Source: Acinetobacter indicus CIP 110367 (GTDB lineage: Bacteria; Pseudomonadota; Gammaproteobacteria; Pseudomonadales; Moraxellaceae). From it: a stretch of 62,250 bases of DNA. The notes below the pieces were generated by a model. It saw only the letters and a program-made list of their open reading frames with translations. It did not search any database and was not told the origin of the DNA. Position 1 is the first letter of the stretch. Each line of letters opens with the position of its first letter. A program made the position numbers and the translations under genes. Shown in pieces: positions 1-7,584 of the stretch. The stretch covers positions 1 through 62,250 of the forward strand of contig NZ_KI530760.1 in the NCBI RefSeq assembly GCF_000488255.1. The letters run 5' to 3'.

Positions 1-69
1 CCGCTCGACTTGCATGTGTTAAGCCTGCCGCCAGCGTTCAATCTGAGCCATGATCAAACTCTTCAGTTA
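1..69 (-). rRNA. rrs: 16S rRNA, 5' end only (left rRNA operon)
   Basis: The reverse complement reads from the mature 5' end (CTGAAGAGTTTGATCATGG) through the conserved first helix. It matches the start of the 16S gene at 58928 on the other strand. The gene runs off the left edge, so only about 69 nt are present. The 5' end was placed by analogy with the E. coli 16S start and may be off by a few bases. Confidence 0.95.
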
Positions 70-333
70 AAATCATTTTGTCACTTTATTCGAAGTGACC
101 AAATCTGGCTCATCAATTTCTGACTTAAATTCGCTCAAATAAACTTCGAGTAATTTAAACCAATCAATTAATGAAAATATTTTCGATTAATCAACCAGTA
201 AAAATCCACACAAGTTGTTCTTCATAATCTCTTAATGATCTTTCCAACACCTCGTCAGTGCCAGAAGCTGGACTCAAAACACTCGACAACTCAGCGATCC
301 GCCTCGTTCATCACCGTGTATCTCGTCGGTATG
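70..333 (-). other. rRNA operon leader with 16S processing-stem arm
   Basis: This is the transcribed leader between the left rrn promoter and 16S. It is similar but not identical to the leader at 58660-58927 on the plus strand, so the two form a diverged inverted repeat across the window. It contains the arm (about 205-229) that pairs with the spacer after 16S to form the RNase III processing stem. A 70-codon open frame on the plus strand here is not a gene. Confidence 0.7.
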
Positions 334-339
334 GGGTGC

Positions 340-367
340 ATTATAGGACAATTTCTTACACACGCAA
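340..367 (-). promoter_or_regulatory. rRNA operon P1-type promoter
   Basis: On the minus strand a -35 TTGCGT (367-362) and a -10 TATAAT (345-340) are separated by 16 bp. The bases after the -10 (GCACCCCATACCGACGAGAT) are shared with the right operon promoter at 58653 onward. The consensus -10 and shared initiation region support an rRNA promoter. Confidence 0.75.
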
Positions 368-501
368 GTGCTTTTAGCATCTTGTTTTATCGAGTGTTTC
401 TTTTTTATGCACCAATATGGAGCATTTTTACCCAATCTTTGAAATAAGCTTCTAATTTTAAAGCAGAAATATTTAATTTATATTTCTGCTTTTTATTTTC
501 G

Positions 502-1074
502 TTAATTTTTTGCCGTTGCCGGTTTTATCTTCACACTCAGGATTTTCACCGGTTGAGCCGGAACATTCTGGTGCACACCAACATTGCGGGTTGGTACTTT
601 GGCAATTTTATCGACCACATCCATCCCCTTGGTAACACGGCCAAACACGGCATAACCGGCATTGCGTGGACTTTTATTCAGGAAGTCGTTATCGACCAGA
701 TTAATAAAAAACTGGCTTTTGGCTGAATCGGGATGATTGGTCCGTGCCATCGCCAGAGTACCACGCTGATTGCTCAGGCCATTATAGGATTCATTTCTGA
801 CTGGTGGACGGGTATTCGGACGTTCCACCATGGCTGCATCCATACCGCCACCCTGAATCATAAAACCCGGAATGACGCGATGGAAAATAGTACCGGTATA
901 AAAACTGCTGCTGACATATTTTTCAAAATTGGCTGCTGACAACGGCGCTTTGTCATTAAACAGTTCAATTTCAATATTGCCCATCGAGGTTTTCATTTCA
1001 ATCATTGAATTGGCAGCCCATGCAGAGGCACTAAGGGCAAGGCTGGCGGCCATAAGAACGCTACGTTTTAACAT
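502..1074 (-). CDS. ppiA: Periplasmic peptidyl-prolyl cis-trans isomerase, cyclophilin type
   Basis: Catalyses proline cis-trans isomerisation during folding of exported proteins. From the chosen ATG the product is 190 aa: a signal peptide ([20 protein letters not shown]) and then one cyclophilin domain. The hallmark segments [13 protein letters not shown] (catalytic Arg) and [13 protein letters not shown] are present. A GTG 36 bp upstream would extend the frame, but it places charged residues before an otherwise complete signal peptide, so the inner ATG is preferred. It is divergent from the decarboxylase-like gene across a short gap. The symbol follows E. coli periplasmic PpiA; family certain, orthology likely. 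Confidence 0.9.
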   Translation of the reverse strand: MLKRSVLMAASLALSASAWAANSMIEMKTSMGNIEIELFNDKAPLSAANFEKYVSSSFYTGTIFHRVIPGFMIQGGGMDAAMVERPNTRPPVRNESYNGLSNQRGTLAMARTNHPDSAKSQFFINLVDNDFLNKSPRNAGYAVFGRVTKGMDVVDKIAKVPTRNVGVHQNVPAQPVKILSVKIKPATAKN

Positions 1075-1171
1075 TTCTTTACGAATCCGTGGTTTGATGT
1101 TTTGCTTCACTTATATTAATTGTTCAGTATGAAGAAAACATTAGCTGTTCCTTTCAAATCCTGAGAATAAG

Positions 1172-1867
1172 ATGAATAACAATATCCAGAACCAGATTTT
1201 TGCGCATCCGCCTTGGCGCTTACACGGCGATGCTTTTATTTTGAATTATTGGCTAAACCCTTTTTTCCTGAAAACAGCCAAGCGTTTTCGGCTAGCCCCA
1301 TCTCCTTTAGGACGCATGGTCAATGTGATGCTGATCCGTTATCAGGATTCACCAGTGGGTCCATATGATGAACTGTTAATTATGGATCATCCTTTATTAT
1401 ATAAACATCGCTTATCGACCATTCCCAAGATTTATGTATCGACCGAAGCTTCTTTAGTGCATGGCCAGCAATTATGGGGTATTCCGAAAGAGCTGGCCGA
1501 ATTTGAATGGCTAGAAAAAGAAGGTCGCACCTATTGTATTGTGCGTCATCAGCAGCAAGAGATGTCAATTTGTCTGGAGCGGCCGAAAAACAGCACCTCG
1601 TTTTATATCAATAGTCACCATATTCCGACTTCATTTTTATCCATTCAGCAGGCCTGGCAAGGCCAGCGCTACCAGTTTAGTCCGAAGTTTCGCGGCCGTT
1701 TATCTAAACTCAAAACGGTGGAATGGCAAAATACCCAGGATATTTTTCCTGATTTTTCCCAGGCCCGACTATTACAAAGTTTTTATGTACCGGAGTTTGA
1801 TCTGTTATTCCCCGAAGCGCAGATTAAAACCAAAACCGCTGTTCCACGTGAAACCAGAAAAATCTGA
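1172..1867 (+). CDS. Acetoacetate decarboxylase-like protein
   Basis: A 231-aa soluble protein with the acetoacetate decarboxylase superfamily fold signature. It has a YDELLI segment near residue 70, then STEASLVHGQQLWGIPKE near 90-110, where the Lys of the PKE motif lies at the position of the Schiff-base lysine region in true decarboxylases. Many family members are not decarboxylases (lactonase- or oxidoreductase-linked roles are known), so the substrate is not predictable. It is convergent with the esterase gene, whose end is 24 bp away. No signal peptide or membrane segment is seen. Confidence 0.75.
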   Translation: MNNNIQNQIFAHPPWRLHGDAFILNYWLNPFFLKTAKRFRLAPSPLGRMVNVMLIRYQDSPVGPYDELLIMDHPLLYKHRLSTIPKIYVSTEASLVHGQQLWGIPKELAEFEWLEKEGRTYCIVRHQQQEMSICLERPKNSTSFYINSHHIPTSFLSIQQAWQGQRYQFSPKFRGRLSKLKTVEWQNTQDIFPDFSQARLLQSFYVPEFDLLFPEAQIKTKTAVPRETRKI

Positions 1868-1891
1868 GTCGGCCTTTTTAAGTTACCCCTT

Positions 1892-2968
1892 TTAAAAGAA
1901 GCGTGGTCGATCCCAAAATTTTCTGAAATTCTTGCCCAGCTCGAGCGTGAGTTTTTTAGCACGGCGCGAAACCGGGGTTAAATTAATAAAACCATGGGTC
2001 TGGTCGGTATATTCCTTATATTGGACTTTGACCCCTTGCTGACGCAGCTTGTGCGCATAAATTTCCGCTTCATCGTGCAGCACATCATGCCCGGCCGTCA
2101 CAATAAAGGTCGGCGGCAGTTTTCTTAAATTGCCGTAGGTTGGTGAAATCAGGGCATCATCCAGTGCCATATTGTGCTGTAACGCATAATACTCGGTGAC
2201 GAAATCAATATCCTGCTCAGTCAGTACCAGACCATCTTTATAGGCAAAGAACGACGGATGACGGCTTTTAAAATCCACCACTGGATAAATCAGTAACTGG
2301 GCATGCGGTGCATAGGCGGTATTTTTACTACGCTGTGACACCACCGTAGCAATATTGGCACCGGCACTGTCACCCGCCACGGCAATACGGTTTTTCAGAA
2401 TATTAAATTGACGGCGATGCTGATACACCCAAGCCAAAGCATCTTCACAGCACTGAATCAGCTGTGTCGGTGAAACCTCGGGGGTCAGTGGATAATCGAC
2501 ACTGACCACCTGCGCCTGAGCGGCATGCGCCAATAGCCGGCAAACTTCATCATGGGTATCGAGATTGCCCACCACAAAACCACCACCATGATAAAACACA
2601 ATCAACGGCAGTTTTTTATGCGGTGCAGGATGATAATAACGGGCTGAAATGGTGCCACTTTGCAGGCTTAAACGTAAATCTTCGACCCGTTTGACATAGG
2701 TCGGCTGTTTACGGATCGCCTTCATCTGAGTATCAAAAGCCTGACGCGATTGCGCCGGATTTTCGCCAATAAAACCGATACGCCCCTGCTTGATTTGGGC
2801 CGCCATCATGCATTTAATGAGGGGATCAAGTTGCGGATACTGATAAGGATAGCCCAAGGCGCGCGCCAGTGATTCCTGCGCCACACACGGTAAATGATCG
2901 AGTGTTCGCACCACCGTACCCTGACTGTTATCAATGATTTTTTGCAGTTTCTGTTGATACGCACTCAT
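1892..2968 (-). CDS. Alpha/beta hydrolase, hormone-sensitive-lipase (HSL) family esterase
   Basis: A 358-aa probable carboxylesterase/lipase. The HGGGF oxyanion-hole motif is near residue 127 and the nucleophile elbow GDSAG (Ser) near 200. A C-terminal Asp (GHDVLHDEAE) and His (QTHGF) complete the triad; this arrangement defines HSL/bacterial lipase family IV. The N-terminal 60 residues form the cap region. No signal peptide is evident, so it is probably cytoplasmic. The substrate is unknown, most likely short- to medium-chain esters. An A/G-rich ribosome-binding site (GGAAGAT) precedes the ATG. Confidence 0.88.
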   Translation of the reverse strand: MSAYQQKLQKIIDNSQGTVVRTLDHLPCVAQESLARALGYPYQYPQLDPLIKCMMAAQIKQGRIGFIGENPAQSRQAFDTQMKAIRKQPTYVKRVEDLRLSLQSGTISARYYHPAPHKKLPLIVFYHGGGFVVGNLDTHDEVCRLLAHAAQAQVVSVDYPLTPEVSPTQLIQCCEDALAWVYQHRRQFNILKNRIAVAGDSAGANIATVVSQRSKNTAYAPHAQLLIYPVVDFKSRHPSFFAYKDGLVLTEQDIDFVTEYYALQHNMALDDALISPTYGNLRKLPPTFIVTAGHDVLHDEAEIYAHKLRQQGVKVQYKEYTDQTHGFINLTPVSRRAKKLTLELGKNFRKFWDRPRFF

Positions 2969-3170
2969 CTATCATCTTCCTTTTTTATTCATTCTTCACA
3001 TTTTCTACATGATCAGTAGTTTAGTGACTATTTCGTTATAGAAGTCCAGTCATCGACCTACATATTCAGAATTTATATACGCTAATCTTATTTCTATAAG
3101 GTGTCATTGACAATTTTGATGATACAGAGGGATTGATTTTGCTAATCCGGATAGAAAAAGGACGCTCACC

Positions 3171-3596
3171 ATGTCTAGAAAACTCCTCTTGGTTTCCTGT
3201 GCGACCGTATTTTTAGCGGTCGGTTGTGTCGCGTTCCCTGAAGATGGCCACTACAATGGCCGCTATGATCACCGTTATGACCGGGATTACGACCGTAACT
3301 ATGATTATCGCCGCATGACAGAACGTCAGCATTGGGAACATGAACAACGTCAAAAACGCTTACAGCAACAACGTCAACGCGAAGCGCAGTGGGATCGACA
3401 AAAACGTGAACTGGAACGTAAACGTGCCGAACAAAGCCGTCAGCAGTTACAACGGGAACGCGAACGACGCGCCGAACTGAACCGTAAACGCCAGCAAGTC
3501 GAACGCAAACAGCAAGAGCAGCGTAAAAAACGGGTCGAAGAACAGCGTAAACGGATGGAAGAATATCGCAAACGGCAACGTGACCGTCGTGATTAA
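3171..3596 (+). CDS. Charged coiled-coil lipoprotein
   Basis: A 141-aa predicted lipoprotein. A short hydrophobic signal ends in the lipobox LAVGC, with Cys at about 19. A Tyr/Asp/Arg-rich segment with repeated YDR units follows, and then about 90 residues of almost pure Arg/Lys/Glu/Gln forming a single alpha-helix or coiled coil. There is no catalytic motif and I do not recognise a named family. The strongly basic, Gln-rich helix suggests binding to anionic envelope polymers or a structural role, which is inference only. AGGA is the ribosome-binding site. A hairpin with a T-run follows. Confidence 0.7.
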   Translation: MSRKLLLVSCATVFLAVGCVAFPEDGHYNGRYDHRYDRDYDRNYDYRRMTERQHWEHEQRQKRLQQQRQREAQWDRQKRELERKRAEQSRQQLQRERERRAELNRKRQQVERKQQEQRKKRVEEQRKRMEEYRKRQRDRRD

Positions 3597-3629
3597 TCCT
3601 GTATTTGACAGCGTACGATGCACAGTTTA

Positions 3630-3665
3630 AAAACCCGAAAACTGGCTTTCAGGTTTTTATTTTTG
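3630..3665 (+). terminator. Intrinsic terminator after the coiled-coil lipoprotein
   Basis: An imperfect stem (AAAACC..GAAA pairing with TTTC..GGTTTT) is followed by a run of T. Confidence 0.6.
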
Positions 3666-3839
3666 CCAGGTGCTTTGATTGAAAGCGCTGTAACAGAAAA
3701 ATAACGACCTTCAATAATAATAGTGAAAATAGCATGACCTTCCCTGGCCTATTAGTTTGATCTCCCTGTTGAGAAGTTAAATTTTCCTCCCTGATTTAAA
3801 TTGATAGTCCTGTTTCATTTGAAATAGACAGCGTTGAAT

Positions 3840-4092
3840 TTAGGGCTGTGGCTGTGCCTCAACCGCCGGTGCTTCCGGCCCTGCTGGTGCAGCAGCGGCC
3901 GGGGCAGTGACTTCTGCGGCTACGCCCACTTCAGCCCCCCGCTTCTATCGGCATGGTAGTCACCTGTACCGTTTCAGGTTGCTCCGGATTTTGTGCCACT
4001 TCTGGTGCCTGTGCCGTTTCATGACTGCTACAACCTACCACCGCCAGTCCAGCAAACAAGGCCACAGCCAATACACCCATTTTTTTCATCAT
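3840..4092 (-). pseudogene. Small Ala/Pro-rich lipoprotein, frameshifted in a G6 tract
   Basis: A GAGGA ribosome-binding site precedes an ATG at 4092. The product begins with a clear lipoprotein signal (MMKKMGVLAVALFAGLAVVG then CSS). The frame stops after 53 aa, at 3931-3933, immediately after six G (C6 at 3935-3940 on the plus strand). Removing one G restores a frame that runs on as GAEVGVAAEVTAPAAAAPAG and ends at TAA 3840, giving about 83 aa of Ala/Pro/Glu-rich sequence typical of small Acinetobacter envelope lipoproteins. It is either a real frameshift, a slippage/phase-variable tract, or a sequencing error. The IS605-type copy A starts 20 bp upstream of its start codon. Confidence 0.65.
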
Positions 4093-4150
4093 TCGATCCT
4101 CATTTATTGAACAAGCATAAAGAGCGCATTCTCGCTCTTTTAAGGCCGAG

Positions 4151-4600
4151 TTAGCTCTTTTTTAGTGACTTGGATTTTTTTGCATTTTTTTCAGAAGTTG
4201 GTGTTCTTTGGTTTTCGATATACTTTTTAACAACTTCTAAACTTGCACCACCACAAGATACAACGCAATAACTAGGCGGCCAAAAGTGGTTGCCCCATAA
4301 TTTTCCCTTAATTTCATCCCAATAAGATCGTCTTAAAACATAAGAGCTTTTGCCCTTTAGTTTACCCACTAAATTAGACACTGAATGTTTAGGGTGAACA
4401 CTTACAAGCATGTGAATATGATCATCCTCGCCATTAAACTCAATGAGTTCACAATTCATTTGCAAGCAAGTTTCTTTCATAATCTCATTTAAAGAAGTAA
4501 GCATTTCCATTGTTAATACATCTCTTCGGTATTTCGTAACAAATACTAAATGAACAATATTGTTAAAAACACATGATCTACCTGTTCTCCACTCGTACAT
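4151..4600 (-). CDS. tnpA: IS200/IS605-family transposase TnpA (Y1 HUH)
   Basis: A 149-aa single-strand DNA transposase that cuts and rejoins the element ends. The HUH motif is H61-I-H63 in DDHIHMLV, and the catalytic tyrosine is Y127 in VVKKYIEN. Length and motifs are complete, so it is probably active. The start was set at MYEWRTGRSC to match copy B; an in-frame GTG 9 bp upstream is possible. It is divergent from tnpB, with 71 bp between the starts. Confidence 0.92.
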   Translation of the reverse strand: MYEWRTGRSCVFNNIVHLVFVTKYRRDVLTMEMLTSLNEIMKETCLQMNCELIEFNGEDDHIHMLVSVHPKHSVSNLVGKLKGKSSYVLRRSYWDEIKGKLWGNHFWPPSYCVVSCGGASLEVVKKYIENQRTPTSEKNAKKSKSLKKS

Positions 4601-4671
4601 ATTAACCACACACTAGATTTACATTGATCTTATTTTAAGCTAAAATAAGCGTATTCACTAGAGGTTTTTAA

Positions 4672-6063
4672 TTGCTAACAGGCATCAGGTTAAGGGTGTA
4701 TCCAACTGAACATCAAAAGCTGATTTTAAGTCAGTGGATGGGTTGTGCTCGTTTTATTTGGAATGCCAAATGTGATGAAGATAAATACTATCGTGGTTTT
4801 GCTCGCAAATTCACACCATACAATCACTATTATGAAACCCAAGATCAGAAATATTCTCACTTTAAATCGAATGAATTAAGCTCTTGGCTTGCAAACTGTC
4901 CTAGCACCATTCAAAAGAACTCAACCGTTAATTGGTACAACACACTCAAAAAATCCATTAAGGGTGTGTGTGGGCGACCAAAACGTAAAAAGAAGACAGA
5001 TAAAGGTTCTGTTCACCTAACCTCTGATTTATTTGAGTTTCGAGTAGAAAACAATAAGCGTAAATTATTTATTGGCAGTAAGAAATTCAATATCGGAGCT
5101 TTAAATTTTAAAGCTCATGCTGAGTTTAAAGAGCCAAAATCCATCCACATTAGCAAAGAACGAGGTCAATATTTCGTTTCTTTCTGCTATGAAGATGGTG
5201 TTGAGATTCAAGAGTTTGACGGCAAGAAATTCGATGCTAAAAAATACGCCAAAAGACAGTTAGATCATTTGCAGGGCATGGACGAAGAACAACTACAAAA
5301 AATAGTGGTTGGTATAGATCGTGGTGTCACCATTCCTGTTCATGCAGGCTATGAAGAATTTGATTTCTCTAAAGAACAAAAGAATCATTTAACAAAAGCA
5401 GATCGCTACATTAAGCGACTGCAAAGAAAACTTGCTCGACAAATCAAAGGCTCAAACCGAAGAGCTAAGACCAAACATCGAATTGCGGTGCATCACTCTA
5501 AGAAAGCCAATATTCGCAAGGACTTTGCTCATAAGACAAGTCGTAGTTTAGCTAATGGATTCGGTCAGGTATTTATTTTTGAGAAACTAAATACCAAACA
5601 GATGACCAAAAAGCCTAACCCTAAGAAAGATAAATTCGGACGTTTTATTCCAAATAAGGCTAAAGCTAAAGCAGGGTTAAACAAAGCTATTCTCAATGTA
5701 GGATGGCACAGAATTTCAGAATTCTTAACGTATAAATCAGTCAAATTAGGTAAGGCTGTATTTACGGTTCATGCTTCTTACACAAGTCAGGAGTGCGCTT
5801 CATGCGGTCACACTCACCCCGACAATCGCAAAAGCCAAGACAGGTTTAAGTGCGTGAGTTGTGGACATGCTGATAATGCAGATCACAATGCATCAATTGT
5901 TATTAAGAACAGAGCAATTAAATTAGTTTTAGACTGTGGAACACAGTTGGATGGTAATTATTTATCATCTAGTGGGCGTGGAGGTGTTCGTAAGACGACT
6001 AGAGGTGTCAAAGCTTCTTTTCGCAGTACCGTAGAAGCGTCAAAAGAGATGTGTGCGACTTAG
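4672..6063 (+). CDS. tnpB: RNA-guided endonuclease TnpB, IS200/IS605 family
   Basis: A 463-aa TnpB, the Cas12-like nuclease that uses an RNA from the element's right end to cut the matching donor site. RuvC residues are D216 (VGIDRG), E304 (FEKLNT) and D404 (NADHNAS). The zinc finger C375-x2-C378 ... C394-x2-C397 is intact. The start codon is TTG, supported by GAGG 7 bp upstream and by the same start in copy B. Residues about 165-290 are nearly identical to copy B, whereas the flanks differ more, indicating a mosaic history. Confidence 0.92.
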   Translation: MLTGIRLRVYPTEHQKLILSQWMGCARFIWNAKCDEDKYYRGFARKFTPYNHYYETQDQKYSHFKSNELSSWLANCPSTIQKNSTVNWYNTLKKSIKGVCGRPKRKKKTDKGSVHLTSDLFEFRVENNKRKLFIGSKKFNIGALNFKAHAEFKEPKSIHISKERGQYFVSFCYEDGVEIQEFDGKKFDAKKYAKRQLDHLQGMDEEQLQKIVVGIDRGVTIPVHAGYEEFDFSKEQKNHLTKADRYIKRLQRKLARQIKGSNRRAKTKHRIAVHHSKKANIRKDFAHKTSRSLANGFGQVFIFEKLNTKQMTKKPNPKKDKFGRFIPNKAKAKAGLNKAILNVGWHRISEFLTYKSVKLGKAVFTVHASYTSQECASCGHTHPDNRKSQDRFKCVSCGHADNADHNASIVIKNRAIKLVLDCGTQLDGNYLSSSGRGGVRKTTRGVKASFRSTVEASKEMCAT

Positions 6064-6107
6064 GTTGCACTACGGAAACTCGGTTGCTTTAGCTCCGAGT
6101 AGTTCAT

Positions 6108-6779
6108 AAATACAAAGTCCAACTTTGCGCTGGCTATACTTTCAAAATTTCGGTGCTGGCTCGGCGGATAAAAAGTTAAATTTTTATATCCACCGGTACG
6201 AGTTATGCAGTTTTTTATAAACATGAAGATGCAGCTGTTTTTACAGCCAATGGAAGGAATCAGCAGGATTAATCTGCTGTTTTTATTATAGATTACAGCA
6301 ATAAAAAAGACGAAAGTGCAGAATTATTTTAGAGGGAGAAAACAGCGTGCTCTACACAACATACGACTAGTTTTGCGAAAAGATAACAGTGTAAATGCGG
6401 TACTTTTAAATCTTCAGGGCAAAAAAAAGGCTTATCCAGAGGGCGGATAAGCCAGAAAACACATTTTAAGAAAATATCAAAAGAAACTACAGCGATAGAA
6501 TCTGGGCGCAATCATACAAAGTTGACCTCACCCTGTAAAATAGTATTTTTCACTCATTCTGATCGTTTTTATGTATAAAGAATAATCAACTTAAAATTTT
6601 TTATAGACAACTCAATAGCATCTACAAAATTTATCCAGACTTAAAATTAAAATCATTTTCACACAAATTGGCGTTTCAGCCCCATAGTATCTTACTGTGC
6701 TATCCCTACTAAAAAGATCAAAAATTAAAAGAATGTATGTTTTTTCAGCAGATTTCTGCAGATTTAATGACTGGCACCG
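6108..6779. other. AT-rich intergenic region between IS copy A and grpE
   Basis: No convincing gene is seen; a 60-codon minus-strand frame at 6329-6511 overlaps a terminator hairpin and looks accidental. A short hairpin with a T-run (6261-6287) could end plus-strand transcripts coming from the IS. A strong hairpin preceded by A8 (6421-6453) is a minus-strand terminator with no recognised gene upstream of it. The rest has the base composition of Acinetobacter intergenic DNA. Confidence 0.5.
6421..6453 (-). terminator. Orphan minus-strand intrinsic terminator
   Basis: Perfect 9-bp stem GGCTTATCC (6429-6437) / GGATAAGCC (6445-6453) with a 7-nt loop. On the minus strand it is followed by eight U. 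No minus-strand gene is visible between here and grpE, so a small RNA or antisense transcript may end here. Confidence 0.6.
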
Positions 6780-6806
6780 CTTGAATTTTTATCCCCTGCC
6801 CCGACT
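6780..6806 (+). promoter_or_regulatory. Sigma-32-type heat-shock promoter of grpE
   Basis: CTTGAA (6780-6785), a 13-bp spacer and CCCCGACT (6799-6806) fit the sigma-32 consensus CTTGAA-N13-15-CCCCATNT. It lies 110 bp upstream of the grpE start. Confidence 0.65.
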
Positions 6807-6916
6807 TCTTTAATAATTACGAAATTCATCACTCATGGCAGTTCAGAATGAACCAGTCAATACTGATGCCAGAAGGACTGTACATGTTTAAGAACCCATT
6901 TAAACGGAGTAAATCA

Positions 6917-7465
6917 ATGGCAACCGAGCACAACCAAGACGCTCAAGATCTGCAACAAGAGCAAGTAGAACAAGACACTACCCAAACTCAAGCTGAAACC
7001 GAGCAGGCAGACGTTTCCGTTGAGTCTTTACAAGAACAGATTGCGCAGCTCGAAGGCGATTTAAAACTTGAAAAAGCGCGTACCGCCAATGCAGTGTATG
7101 AAGCGCAAAAGAGTGTCGAGCGTATTCAGCGTGAATCTGAAAAGCATAAAGAAGCAGTGCTGGAGAAATTTGCCAAAGAACTGCTCGATAGCGTAGATAA
7201 CCTGGAACGTGCTATTGCCGCAGCTGGCGAAGAAAAAACCCCGCTGTCTGAAGGGGTGGAACTGACGCTGAAATCACTGCTGACGACTTTAGAGAAATTC
7301 GGCATTGTGGCGGTAGATACCGCGAACGGTTTCAATGCAGATTTACATCAGGCGGTGGGCATTGATCCGACAGCCAAAGCCAACGAAATTGGCAATGTAC
7401 TGCAAAAAGGTTATAGCTTAAATGGCCGTTTATTGCGTCCTGCAATGGTTATGGTCGGCGCTTAA
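6917..7465 (+). CDS. grpE: Nucleotide exchange factor GrpE
   Basis: A 182-aa cytoplasmic co-chaperone that releases ADP from DnaK. It has an acidic, Gln-rich disordered N-terminus, then a long dimerising coiled coil ([20 protein letters not shown]), the [16 protein letters not shown] segment, and the C-terminal beta domain ending in [13 protein letters not shown]. The start is MATEHNQ, 8 bp after GGAG, rather than in-frame ATG codons up to 69 bp upstream; this agrees with GrpE lengths in the genus. It is followed 119 bp later by dnaK. Confidence 0.96.
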   Translation: MATEHNQDAQDLQQEQVEQDTTQTQAETEQADVSVESLQEQIAQLEGDLKLEKARTANAVYEAQKSVERIQRESEKHKEAVLEKFAKELLDSVDNLERAIAAAGEEKTPLSEGVELTLKSLLTTLEKFGIVAVDTANGFNADLHQAVGIDPTAKANEIGNVLQKGYSLNGRLLRPAMVMVGA

Positions 7466-7509
7466 GCCTCATAAATTCGGGAGTTGGTGAAATTTTTTCA
7501 TATTTTTAA

Positions 7510-7537
7510 CTTGAAAAAAATTGAACGGCTCTCATAT
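7510..7537 (+). promoter_or_regulatory. Sigma-32-like promoter of dnaK
   Basis: CTTGAA (7510-7515), a 14-bp spacer and TCTCATAT (7530-7537) match the heat-shock consensus at most positions. This gives dnaK its own promoter in addition to read-through from grpE. Confidence 0.55.
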
Positions 7538-7584
7538 CGGATAACAAGTGTAAAGCACAATAAAATTTTTGAGGAAACATCCAA

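Larger units (their letters stand above)
4113..6107. mobile_element. IS200/IS605-family insertion sequence, copy A
   Basis: About 1995 bp with divergent tnpA (Y1 HUH transposase, minus) and tnpB (plus), the IS605-type arrangement. The ends were defined by comparison with copy B (18845-20839): the shared sequence starts after TTGAAC on the left and stops at GTTCAT on the right. The ends lack inverted repeats but carry subterminal hairpins: AAAGAGCG/CGCTCTTT at the left, and ACTCGG (6078-6083)/CCGAGT (6095-6100) at the right. No target duplication is seen, as expected for single-strand peel-and-paste transposition. Exact ends may be off by a few bases. Confidence 0.85.

Noticed and set aside
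235..447. 70-codon frame upstream of the left 16S gene
   Set aside because: It lies across the rRNA leader and promoter; a similar accidental frame appears at the other operon (58476-58736).
3907..4110. 67-codon plus-strand frame
   Set aside because: It is antisense to the frameshifted lipoprotein gene, which has a ribosome-binding site, signal peptide and lipobox.
6329..6511. 60-codon minus-strand frame upstream of grpE
   Set aside because: It runs through the strong terminator hairpin at 6421-6453 and has no family resemblance.
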